A stretch of DNA of 13,489 nucleotides, from the NCBI GenBank assembly GCA_045531895.1, contig JAZSEW010000115.1, forward strand, positions 1-13,489, read 5' to 3'. The translations under genes and the position numbers were made by a program. Positions 7,084 through 13,451 of this stretch are shown one piece after another. The DNA comes from SIG299 sp045531895. GTDB lineage: Bacteria > Bacillota > Clostridia > Lachnospirales > Lachnospiraceae. Numbering within the stretch: position 1 is the first letter of the stretch; the number at the start of each line of letters is the position of its first letter. The notes below the pieces were generated by a model. The model saw only the letters and a list, made by a program, of their open reading frames with translations. It did no database searches and was not told the DNA's origin.

Positions 7084-9372
7084 TTAACCTCTGTAGTAGT
7101 TAATCAGACAACCCTTAGTGATGATTTCTCTTTCATCGTCTGTCAAATCACCAAGCTTTAAAGTAAACTTCTGCATGCCTTTATTCACTACATATGCTTC
7201 TATTTCGGACTTTTTATCAAGAACTGCAGTCTTAATATTCTTTACAAGAATGTAGTCGTCAAGTTCAAATGGCAAATCTCCGTCAAATAAGAACGGAAGC
7301 ATACCCCAGTTGATTAAGTTGGAACGATATCTCTTGGTTGCATATTCTCTCGCAATATTAGCTAAGCCTCCGAGAACCTTCTGGCAGCTTGCTGCCTGTT
7401 CTCTTGCAGAACCGTCACCAGGCTTGGTTGCATAAACCACACTTCCGATTTCTACATCTACAGGATTTAATCCAAATTCCTTTTCTACCTTTGCTAACGC
7501 ATCCTTAACATCAGGATATGCTGCATAGATATCTTCTGCACTCTTCGCTTCCCAACGTGCCTTTTCTGCCTTCTGAATCTGTTTTGCACGTCCAACGTAC
7601 GCAGGATCCTTTCTGGACAGTGTGTATTCAGCAAGGCCAAGCGGATTGGAACGATAAGAGGACGTTTCACCGGATGGAATCAGTTCATCGGTTGTAGTAA
7701 CCGGGTCATGAATAACGGATGCCACTTTAAGGAGCATATTGTCACCCAGTGCTGCCATCTTTGGCCAGTCCACAATACCAGGACCAAACTTGATATCTAC
7801 GGACGGGTCAGCTTTACCAATACCATTATATACTCTGTTATCATAAATTGTGGAATCAAAGAAGTACTTTGGCTTCTTGAATTCTACATCAACATGCTCT
7901 GCGGAAGTTAAGTAACCCTGATTTGCTGCCGTAGCTGCGATGGAACGTGCGTCCATAAGTGCAACGGAAGCAATCTGGCCATTGGTAATCTTGGAACCTT
8001 CTCTGTTCGGGAAGTTTCTGGTGGAATGACGGATACTTAAGCCCTTGTTGGAAGGCACATCACCGGCACCGAAGCATGGTCCGCAGAAAGCGGTACGAAC
8101 GGTAGCACCTGTCTGCATTAAGTCTGCAATAGTACCGTTTTTAACCAGTTCCATGAATACCGGCTGGGATGCGGGATATACGCTTAAGGAGAATTCATCA
8201 TTACCAATGTACTTGCCGCGTAAAATATCCGCTGCCGCACAAATATTTTCAAAGCCACCGCCGGCACATCCTGCGATTACGCCCTGTTCTACATATAATT
8301 TACCGTTTCTCACCTTATCCTTTAAGGTATAGGAAACATTATTGTTATCTAAGCTTACCAATGCCTTCTTTTCTACTTCATCTAAGATGTCATAGAGATT
8401 TGCATTCAATTCATCAATTGTATAAACGTTACTTGGATGGAATGGCATAGCTATCATTGGCTTAATTGCAGCCAGATCAACCTCTACCAGACCATCGTAG
8501 TAAACTACTTCCGGAAGTGTTAATTCTTCAAACTCTTCTTTTCTGTTATGAATTTCGTAGAATTCCTTCACCTTATCATCAGTCACCCAAATAGAAGACA
8601 GGCAGGTTGTTTCTGTCGTCATAACATCCACACCGATACGCTCATCTACAGTTAAATTAGCAACACCATCACCGAAGAATTCCATTACTTTGTTATTTAT
8701 ATAATCGTTAGCAAATACTGCACCGATAATAGCCAGGGCAATATCCTGAGGTCCAACGCCGCGACGTGGTTTACCTGTCAGGTGAATACCAACAATCTTT
8801 GGCATTTTGATATCATAAGTCTTGCAAAGGAGCTGCTTAACAAGCTCCGGACCGCCTTCACCAATTGCCATGGTACCAAGAGCGCCATAGCGGGTATGGC
8901 TGTCAGAACCAAGAATCATCTTTCCGCCGCCTGCCAGCATTTCTCTGGCAAACTGGTGGATAACTGCCTGATGAGGTGGAACATAAACACCACCGTACTT
9001 TTTTGCACAGGAAAGACCAAACATGTGGTCATCTTCATTAATGGTACCGCCTACGGCACAAAGACTGTTGTGGCAGTTGGTAAGTACATAAGGGACCGGG
9101 AATTTTTCCAGTCCGCTGGCTCTTGCTGTCTGGATAATACCTACAAAAGTAATATCGTGGGAAGTAAGCTTATCAAACTTAATCTTTAACTGCTCCATAT
9201 TGCCGGAAGTATTGTGCGCTGCAAGAATCTGATAACCTAAACTGTTTTTCTTACACTCTTCTGCATTTGGAAGCTGTTCTGTATATTTCTTATACTCTGC
9301 GCTGATTGCTTCCTCGGCTACGACCTGGTTGCCGCCGAAAACATAAGCGCCCTTGTCAAATAACTGAATCAT
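7084..9372 (-). CDS. Aconitase-family hydratase (substrate uncertain)
   Basis: This 762-residue protein has the full aconitase layout: [4Fe-4S] catalytic domains (about 10-480), linker, and C-terminal swivel domain (about 515-710). Cluster ligands are C369 in the AGCAGGG block (the GSCTN position of aconitases), and C430 and C433 in FCGPCFG. Other active-site blocks are IHQ at 138-140, GSDSHT at 155-160, and GDGSARE with S655 and R657 (the catalytic GSSRE motif). It is clearly divergent from AcnA/AcnB: GSCTN is altered, and the Asp-His pair that follows CDHL in mitochondrial aconitase appears here as NCHNSL. It belongs to the group usually annotated only as 'hydratase' (similar to E. coli YbhJ). 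Citrate/isocitrate is possible but not shown. The gene is alone, with its own promoter, a structured leader, and AGGAGG 10 nt before the ATG. Confidence 0.88.
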   Translation of the reverse strand: MIQLFDKGAYVFGGNQVVAEEAISAEYKKYTEQLPNAEECKKNSLGYQILAAHNTSGNMEQLKIKFDKLTSHDITFVGIIQTARASGLEKFPVPYVLTNCHNSLCAVGGTINEDDHMFGLSCAKKYGGVYVPPHQAVIHQFAREMLAGGGKMILGSDSHTRYGALGTMAIGEGGPELVKQLLCKTYDIKMPKIVGIHLTGKPRRGVGPQDIALAIIGAVFANDYINNKVMEFFGDGVANLTVDERIGVDVMTTETTCLSSIWVTDDKVKEFYEIHNRKEEFEELTLPEVVYYDGLVEVDLAAIKPMIAMPFHPSNVYTIDELNANLYDILDEVEKKALVSLDNNNVSYTLKDKVRNGKLYVEQGVIAGCAGGGFENICAAADILRGKYIGNDEFSLSVYPASQPVFMELVKNGTIADLMQTGATVRTAFCGPCFGAGDVPSNKGLSIRHSTRNFPNREGSKITNGQIASVALMDARSIAATAANQGYLTSAEHVDVEFKKPKYFFDSTIYDNRVYNGIGKADPSVDIKFGPGIVDWPKMAALGDNMLLKVASVIHDPVTTTDELIPSGETSSYRSNPLGLAEYTLSRKDPAYVGRAKQIQKAEKARWEAKSAEDIYAAYPDVKDALAKVEKEFGLNPVDVEIGSVVYATKPGDGSAREQAASCQKVLGGLANIAREYATKRYRSNLINWGMLPFLFDGDLPFELDDYILVKNIKTAVLDKKSEIEAYVVNKGMQKFTLKLGDLTDDEREIITKGCLINYYRG

Positions 9373-9381
9373 CTTATTTCA

Positions 9382-9395
9382 TCCTCCTTGTTTTT
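9382..9395 (-). repeat. Direct repeat copy 2: Shine-Dalgarno segment used by the hydratase gene
   Basis: This is a 14-nt segment (minus strand AAAAACAAGGAGGA) that includes the AGGAGG (9383-9388) placed 10 nt before the hydratase ATG. An identical copy lies 56 nt upstream at 9438-9451. The two copies flank the GC-rich hairpin at 9408-9429. Confidence 0.8.
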
Positions 9396-9402
9396 CCGAA
9401 GG

Positions 9403-9429
9403 AAAAATGCCCGCCCGACTATGCGGGCA
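9403..9429 (-). terminator. Terminator-like attenuator hairpin in the hydratase leader
   Basis: On the minus strand the stem TGCCCGC / GCGGGCA (9423-9429 with 9408-9414, 8-nt loop) is followed at once by five U (9403-9407), the form of an intrinsic terminator. It lies downstream of the hydratase promoter and upstream of its ATG, so it would end the leader transcript. The same U-run plus CC (9401-9407) can pair with GGAAAAA at 9391-9397 (7 bp, 3-nt loop), or with GGAAAA at 9435-9440 to lengthen the stem. The presence of exclusive partners suggests a switch; the signal sensed is unknown. Confidence 0.6.
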
Positions 9430-9437
9430 GAGGATTT

Positions 9438-9451
9438 TCCTCCTTGTTTTT
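9438..9451 (-). repeat. Direct repeat copy 1: upstream duplicate of the Shine-Dalgarno segment
   Basis: The 14-nt segment is identical to 9382-9395 and carries a second AGGAGG (9439-9444), but no ATG follows at a usable distance. Its GAGGA can pair with TCCTC at 9430-9434 across an AAA loop, which would hide it. It could be a decoy ribosome site, a duplicated relic, or part of the leader switch. Confidence 0.7.
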
Positions 9452-9479
9452 TCAATTTAACTCATTAACGTGTGAACTT

Positions 9480-9508
9480 ATTGTACACGATATTTTACAA
9501 TAATGCAA
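9480..9508 (-). promoter_or_regulatory. Sigma-A promoter of the hydratase gene
   Basis: On the minus strand: -35 TTGCAT (9503-9508), 17-nt spacer, -10 TACAAT (9480-9485). The predicted start is near 9473, so the untranslated leader is about 100 nt. It sits directly after the cheX terminator. Confidence 0.7.
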
Positions 9509-9519
9509 GCATATTTTCA

Positions 9520-9563
9520 TTAAGAAAACACAAAGAGAACAGAAAATATGCTTTTCTGTTCTC
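9520..9563 (-). terminator. Intrinsic terminator after cheX
   Basis: A 12-bp perfect stem GAGAACAGAAAA / TTTTCTGTTCTC (9535-9546 and 9552-9563) with a 5-nt loop is followed on the minus strand by UUUGUGUUUUCUU. It begins 8 nt after the cheX stop and should insulate the hydratase promoter from the chemotaxis genes. Confidence 0.85.
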
Positions 9564-9571
9564 CAAATAAT

Positions 9572-10045
9572 TTATTTTGCAGCCTTTAATAAAAAGCTTA
9601 ACTGAATCTCGTAATCCTGATATAACAACGGAACCTTGATTACTGCCATTTCCGGGGAAGAAAGAATCGCACTGCCCACAAGTAAGGTTGGCGGTGTAAT
9701 ATCAATCAACACATTGCTGTTAGACAATAAGGTTGCCGCATTTCCCATCATCATGTTGCCAAGCTCACTTAATGCACTCTTTGCCATATCATCCAGTGCT
9801 TCTACCGGCATACCCATCATCATACGGGACGCAACATCCTTTGCTGTTTCAGTGCCCATTACCACGCACACCTGTCCTGTGATTTCACCGGTAATACCAA
9901 GCATAATAAATAACGGTTCCCCACTCACAAAGAAATCGTCCTTGGAGATTGGACCAAATTGTACATCTACATTACAAACCTGCTGCAACACCTGCTTCGC
10001 AGATAATAAGAACGGATTTAAATGTTCTGCCTTGATTGCTGCCAT
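9572..10045 (-). CDS. cheX: CheX-type CheY-P phosphatase / chemotaxis protein
   Basis: This is a 157-residue protein of the CheC/CheX/FliY fold. CheX removes phosphate from CheY-P to reset the chemotaxis signal. The family signature is the helix SALSELGNMMMGNA: E94 and N97 match the E-x-x-N pair that attacks the phosphoryl group in CheC and CheX. There is one such motif, as in CheX, where CheC usually has two. The rest alternates hydrophobic strands (LFIMLGITGEITGQV, AVIKVPLLYQDYEIQLSFLL) typical of the fold. Length is normal for CheX. It has its own promoter and AGGAGG 6 nt before the ATG. It lies downstream of a receptor gene and an RNA methylase, away from any cheA or cheY visible here. 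Family call is good; an active-site test is lacking. Confidence 0.82.
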   Translation of the reverse strand: MAAIKAEHLNPFLLSAKQVLQQVCNVDVQFGPISKDDFFVSGEPLFIMLGITGEITGQVCVVMGTETAKDVASRMMMGMPVEALDDMAKSALSELGNMMMGNAATLLSNSNVLIDITPPTLLVGSAILSSPEMAVIKVPLLYQDYEIQLSFLLKAAK

Positions 10046-10093
10046 CTTTCTCCTCCTTGTAATTTACCCTAATATCTTTTGCCATTAGCATAC

Positions 10094-10122
10094 ATTTTAC
10101 CAGAAATGAAAAAAACTTTCAA
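10094..10122 (-). promoter_or_regulatory. Sigma-A promoter of cheX
   Basis: On the minus strand: -35 TTGAAA (10117-10122), 17-nt spacer, -10 TAAAAT (10094-10099) preceded by TGG, an extended -10. The predicted start is near 10087, with a leader of about 40 nt. The -35 lies inside a hairpin that may terminate the preceding gene. Confidence 0.72.
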
Positions 10123-10130
10123 TAGTTTTT
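10108..10130 (-). terminator. Possible weak terminator after the RNA methyltransferase gene
   Basis: On the minus strand AAAAACT (10124-10130) can pair with AGTTTTT (10111-10117) across a 6-nt loop, followed by only two more T. It is 20 nt after the stop. The stem is almost all A-U and overlaps the -35 of the cheX promoter, so read-through into cheX is possible. Confidence 0.35.
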
Positions 10131-10150
10131 CAAAATTATCTTTGTTCATT

Positions 10151-10861
10151 TTAGCTCTGTGTAAACAAATACATTCCTACTCCGGCAGCAATGGTGATAT
10201 TTAAAGAATCCACTTCATCTGACTGCGGAATAATGATACTGGTGCCTTTTGTAAGATAGGAATCATCCAACCCTGTTGCCTCATTACCGAATACCAGGGA
10301 AAACAGTTCCGGCTTTGGGCAGGTATTTACCGTCAACTGACGCCTGGCATTTAGCATAAAACAGAAAATTTCATGTCCCGGATATGCCGCTTCATACGCT
10401 TCAAAGCTCGGGAAATACTGACAGTTAATACGAAACAAGGCTCCCATGGAGGCCCGAATGGTCTTTGGATGGAACACATCTACTCCCGGACTGATAATTG
10501 CAAGGTTTTTAATTCCAAAACCGATTGCTGTACGGATAATAGTTCCCATATTCCCCATATTACTTGGATTTACAAGAACAATATGGGACTCGTCTGTTTG
10601 CAGGGTATCCTGATATTTTTTTAAGATTCCTACCACAAAGCAATTTTCTTTATCGCTCAGCTTGTTAATAAGCTTATCCTGACGAAGAACCGGAATTCCG
10701 TAAGGTTTTGCCAGTTCTTCTATTGTTTTGACATCGGTAAAGGTAGAATGCACATACACCTCCAACACTTCCCGTGGTCTGGTTTTTAACAATTCAATTG
10801 TAGGAAATGCGCCTAAGGTATACGAATACTCTGCATCTTTTTTGTATGTCTTAATTTCCAT
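10151..10861 (-). CDS. SpoU/TrmH-family RNA 2'-O-ribose methyltransferase
   Basis: This is a 236-residue SPOUT-class methyltransferase that would use S-adenosylmethionine to methylate a ribose in tRNA or rRNA. All three family motifs are present: motif 1 with N101, N104, G106 and R110 (NMGNMGTIIRTA), motif 2 LVFGNEATGLDD at 189-200 with E194, and motif 3 SLNITIAAGVGMYLF from S219, which forms the trefoil-knot SAM site. Residues about 15-82 look like the substrate-binding N-terminal domain of RlmB/TrmH-type enzymes. The target nucleotide cannot be named from sequence. The ATG is 10 nt after the receptor gene's stop, and no Shine-Dalgarno sequence is visible, so translation probably depends on ribosomes finishing the receptor gene. 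Confidence 0.9.
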   Translation of the reverse strand: MEIKTYKKDAEYSYTLGAFPTIELLKTRPREVLEVYVHSTFTDVKTIEELAKPYGIPVLRQDKLINKLSDKENCFVVGILKKYQDTLQTDESHIVLVNPSNMGNMGTIIRTAIGFGIKNLAIISPGVDVFHPKTIRASMGALFRINCQYFPSFEAYEAAYPGHEIFCFMLNARRQLTVNTCPKPELFSLVFGNEATGLDDSYLTKGTSIIIPQSDEVDSLNITIAAGVGMYLFTQS

Positions 10862-10871
10862 AACAATTCAT

Positions 10872-12368
10872 CTATGCTTCATTTTGAAGCTTTCTTGCCT
10901 CTTCCTTTAAGTTTTCCATAATTGCAGCAACCTCTTCTATGCTTTCCAGATTCATGTTGCATGCCTCTAAGGTTTCTTCGGAACGAGCGGTCACTTCCTG
11001 GGTAACAGAGGTCACATGCTCAATTTGTTCCTCAATCTGATGGGTTTCTTTGCTAACCACATCTACGGCTTTCTTTAATTCAGCAGCTTCATTAATAATC
11101 TCATTTGTATTTTTATGAATCTTCTCAAAATTCTCTGCCGTTGTACCAATGTAATGATTTTGTTGTTCGCTGCTCTCCAATAACAGATTCATCGCATTCG
11201 CAGCTTCTTCAATAGATGTTACTATATTACCGATTAACTGTGTAATATCTTCTGTTGCCGCATTGGTCTGCTCAGACAAACCGGAAATTTCGGAAGCAAC
11301 CACCCCAAAACCTCTGCCTGCTTCTCCTGCTCTTGCTGCCTCAATGGATGCATTCAAAGCAAGAAGGCCGGTCTGTTCTGCCACATTGCTGATTAATCCC
11401 ATAATTTCCTGCATACGGTCTGCATATTCCTTTAAACCGGTTACCTTTTCTGTTACCAGCTTACCGGAGGACTCAGAAACCTTTACCTGCTGCATCAGCT
11501 CGTCCATTGTCCGGCTGCCCAGTTCCAGATTTTCCTGAGCGCTGTGACTTTCCTTAATAATTCCATGAACAGAAAGTTCTACATCTTTTATATATTTGCC
11601 AATACGCTCTGTACTGGCTGCCTGTTCCTCTGTTGCAGTTGCCGCATCATTGGCACCGGAGGATAAATCATCCATAGCCAGACGTGTCTGACCAATCGCT
11701 TCTTTTAAATTTTCGGTTTCTATTACTACATTGTCAATATTAGCTGTAATAGTAGTTGCAACCTCTAATGTTGTGTGTAACAATTCATCTGACTGCTGCT
11801 TTTCCATTTCTGCCCTGTCTATATTGGCATTATTTATTAACTCAATTTTCTTCACGGCCATAATCACAAACACACCGGTTAAAATCAGACAGGCAAAAAT
11901 AATTTCCGTATTAGTAACATCAGTTGCTGTCAGTCCTGCCGTCATAGCTGTATAAATCACCTTGGCTACATTGACAAGCAGCGCATATGCTCCCATAATC
12001 AGAAGCAGTTTTATATCCACATATACCACCAGAATTACAAACGCTACAATTACATAACAAAACGCCAGATTGGTTGTGGAAGTAAACATAATATAACTGT
12101 ATAATAGTAAGAAACCAATTCCAAGTACATACCGAATAATCCCTGAATTTTTCTTTTTCATATAAATTATTTGGGATATAATACAAGGTAACAGACACAA
12201 CACCAAAACAACAGCATAAGATAACGGTGTTCTTGCTTTCTTTAAAAGTTCGATGGCATATGCAAAAGCAAGCACTATATTCATAATATAAATGCCTATC
12301 ATTGCTGTTTTGTTTTTACTTTGATCTGCAAATTTTTTTACTGTCAAGTCGTATTTCATCTTTTGCAT
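10872..12368 (-). CDS. Methyl-accepting chemotaxis protein with six-TM N-terminal domain and no HAMP
   Basis: This is a 498-residue receptor. The N-terminal 175 residues hold about six hydrophobic segments (roughly 23-40, 48-68, 76-94, 100-118, 120-140, 154-172) with very short loops, so there is no large external sensing domain. A coiled-coil signalling domain follows. Its hairpin tip contains EQTGLLALNASIEAARAGEAGRGF starting at E331, written here as two parts: EQTGLLALNASIEA then ARAGEAGRGF. This is the conserved CheA/CheW contact site. No HAMP domain is evident between TM6 and the coiled coil. The first ATG is chosen because GGAGGG stands 6 nt upstream. It has a good promoter and is followed within 10 nt by the RNA methyltransferase gene. 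The stimulus is unknown; a membrane, redox or energy signal is possible from the all-membrane sensor. Confidence 0.9.
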   Translation of the reverse strand: MQKMKYDLTVKKFADQSKNKTAMIGIYIMNIVLAFAYAIELLKKARTPLSYAVVLVLCLLPCIISQIIYMKKKNSGIIRYVLGIGFLLLYSYIMFTSTTNLAFCYVIVAFVILVVYVDIKLLLIMGAYALLVNVAKVIYTAMTAGLTATDVTNTEIIFACLILTGVFVIMAVKKIELINNANIDRAEMEKQQSDELLHTTLEVATTITANIDNVVIETENLKEAIGQTRLAMDDLSSGANDAATATEEQAASTERIGKYIKDVELSVHGIIKESHSAQENLELGSRTMDELMQQVKVSESSGKLVTEKVTGLKEYADRMQEIMGLISNVAEQTGLLALNASIEAARAGEAGRGFGVVASEISGLSEQTNAATEDITQLIGNIVTSIEEAANAMNLLLESSEQQNHYIGTTAENFEKIHKNTNEIINEAAELKKAVDVVSKETHQIEEQIEHVTSVTQEVTARSEETLEACNMNLESIEEVAAIMENLKEEARKLQNEA

Positions 12369-12409
12369 AGTTTCCCTCCAAGTAACATTTCATACTTTTA
12401 TACTATTTT

Positions 12410-12439
12410 ATTATACAATTATTTTCGGCATGAAGTCAA
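12410..12439 (-). promoter_or_regulatory. Sigma-A promoter of the chemotaxis receptor gene
   Basis: On the minus strand: -35 TTGACT (12434-12439), 18-nt spacer, -10 TATAAT (12410-12415). The start should fall near 12403, leaving a leader of about 35 nt. It faces away from the plus-strand promoter at 12494-12522. Confidence 0.8.
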
Positions 12440-12493
12440 TAAAAATAGAGAAGAAATGTTAATTTTGTGAACGAAACATCTGCTATACATGCA

Positions 12494-12522
12494 TTGCATT
12501 TGTAAAAGCTCTTTGCTATAAT
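12494..12522 (+). promoter_or_regulatory. Sigma-A promoter of the DUF4422 gene
   Basis: -35 TTGCAT (12494-12499), 17-nt spacer, -10 TATAAT (12517-12522) with an extended TGC. The predicted start is near 12529, about 60 nt before the ATG. A short inverted repeat ATGCA-T-TGCAT (12489-12499) covers the -35 and could be an operator, though its arms are only 5 bp. Confidence 0.8.
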
Positions 12523-12589
12523 GAAAAAAGATGTTTTAATATCATAAAGTAATTTACACCTGCTACAATAAATCCAACCGAGGTATCCC

Positions 12590-13354
12590 ATGAAAACAAC
12601 AATATTAATTGCAACTCATAAAGATTATCCTATGCCGGAAGATACCCTGTATCTCCCTCTTCATGTCGGTAAAGATCTTTCTTCTGTTTCACTGCCATTT
12701 CAGGGAGATAACACCGGCGTCCATATTTCCGAAAAAAATCCACACTATTGCGAACTGACCGCCCTGTACTGGGCATGGAAAAATCTAGATTCGGACTATA
12801 TTGGTCTTGCCCATTACCGGCGTCACTTTACGGTTCAGAAACCGGGACCGTTCTGCAAGAATAAATTTCCATTCATCCTTAATTCTACAGAAGTAGAATT
12901 ACTGTTGCAAAAGCATGCTATCCTGCTTCCTAAGCCAAGAAAATATTATATAGAGACCAACTACTCCCACTATGTCCATGCACATCCGGCAGAAAGCCTG
13001 GATAAAACAAAACAAATTATTGAACTGCTTTATCCGGAATACAGTTCCGCTTTTGATCTCGTTATGAACCGTACCACAGCTCACATGTTTAATATGTTTG
13101 TAATGAAAAAAGAAATTTTCCATGCATATTGTGATTGGCTCTTCCACATATTATTTGCTTTAGAAAGTAAATTGAACATTTCTTCCTATGATGCTTATAA
13201 CCAGCGGATTTTCGGCTTTGTCAGTGAGCTTTTACTGGATGTCTATCTGGAAAAAAATGCTCTGTCATACAAAGAAATTGATATGATGTTCATGGAAAAT
13301 GAACACTGGTTAAAAAAAGGGGTTGCCTTTTTAAAACGAAAATTTATCGGGTAA
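12590..13354 (+). CDS. DUF4422 protein, probable glycosyltransferase
   Basis: This 254-residue protein has no signal peptide or membrane segment, so it is likely cytoplasmic. It matches the DUF4422 family, whose members are often encoded in capsule, exopolysaccharide or cell-wall glycan clusters and are annotated as glycosyltransferases. Recognisable family blocks are the N-terminal strand ILIATHKDYPMP, the segment around 46-65 with SEKNPHYCELTALYWAWKN, IGLAHYRRHF at 71-80, MFNMFVMKKEIFHAYCDWLF at 166-185, and the helix YNQRIFGFVSELLLDVYL at 203-220. The end is basic (KRKFIG). The ATG is preceded by GAGG 6 nt upstream. It is the only plus-strand gene, with its own promoter, and is followed by an odd repeat array. 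The sugar donor and acceptor are unknown. Confidence 0.85.
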   Translation: MKTTILIATHKDYPMPEDTLYLPLHVGKDLSSVSLPFQGDNTGVHISEKNPHYCELTALYWAWKNLDSDYIGLAHYRRHFTVQKPGPFCKNKFPFILNSTEVELLLQKHAILLPKPRKYYIETNYSHYVHAHPAESLDKTKQIIELLYPEYSSAFDLVMNRTTAHMFNMFVMKKEIFHAYCDWLFHILFALESKLNISSYDAYNQRIFGFVSELLLDVYLEKNALSYKEIDMMFMENEHWLKKGVAFLKRKFIG

Positions 13355-13368
13355 TCAAAGTTTTTGAT
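13354..13368 (+). other. Small hairpin at the DUF4422 stop codon
   Basis: ATCAAA (13354-13359) and TTTGAT (13363-13368) are complementary with a 3-nt loop. The right arm is the core of the first unit of the downstream array. It is too weak to be a convincing terminator. Confidence 0.3.
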
Positions 13369-13451
13369 GGTCTGTCTTTTTGATGGTTTTGTTTGATGGG
13401 CAAACTTGATGGTCGATTTTGATGGGCTGGTTTGATGGTTTATCGTGATGG
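13363..13451 (+). repeat. Array of seven TGATGG cores at 13-nt period
   Basis: GATGG starts at 13366, 13382, 13395, 13408, 13421, 13434 and 13447. The first step is 16 nt and the next five are exactly 13 nt. Most cores are preceded by TT or TTT and followed by T or G. The six or so bases between cores vary freely, so only the core and the period are kept. The array begins 11 nt after the DUF4422 stop. Since 13 is not a multiple of three it cannot be an in-frame protein repeat. No gene is evident in the 135 nt from 13355 to the window edge. Confidence 0.85.

Noticed and set aside
9408..9429. Plus-strand terminator at the same GC-rich stem
   Set aside because: On the plus strand the stem is followed by GAGGATTTTCC, with no immediate U-run, and there is no plus-strand gene upstream to terminate.
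12405..12445. A sigma-D (flagellar) type -10, GCCGAAAA, within the receptor promoter
   Set aside because: No matching TAAA -35 stands at about 15 nt, and a good sigma-A pair (TTGACT and TATAAT) covers the same region.
12466..12478. TGTGAACGAAACA, similar to a catabolite-responsive (cre) element
   Set aside because: It is one base short of the 14-nt cre consensus and mismatched in both halves, so it is not convincing.
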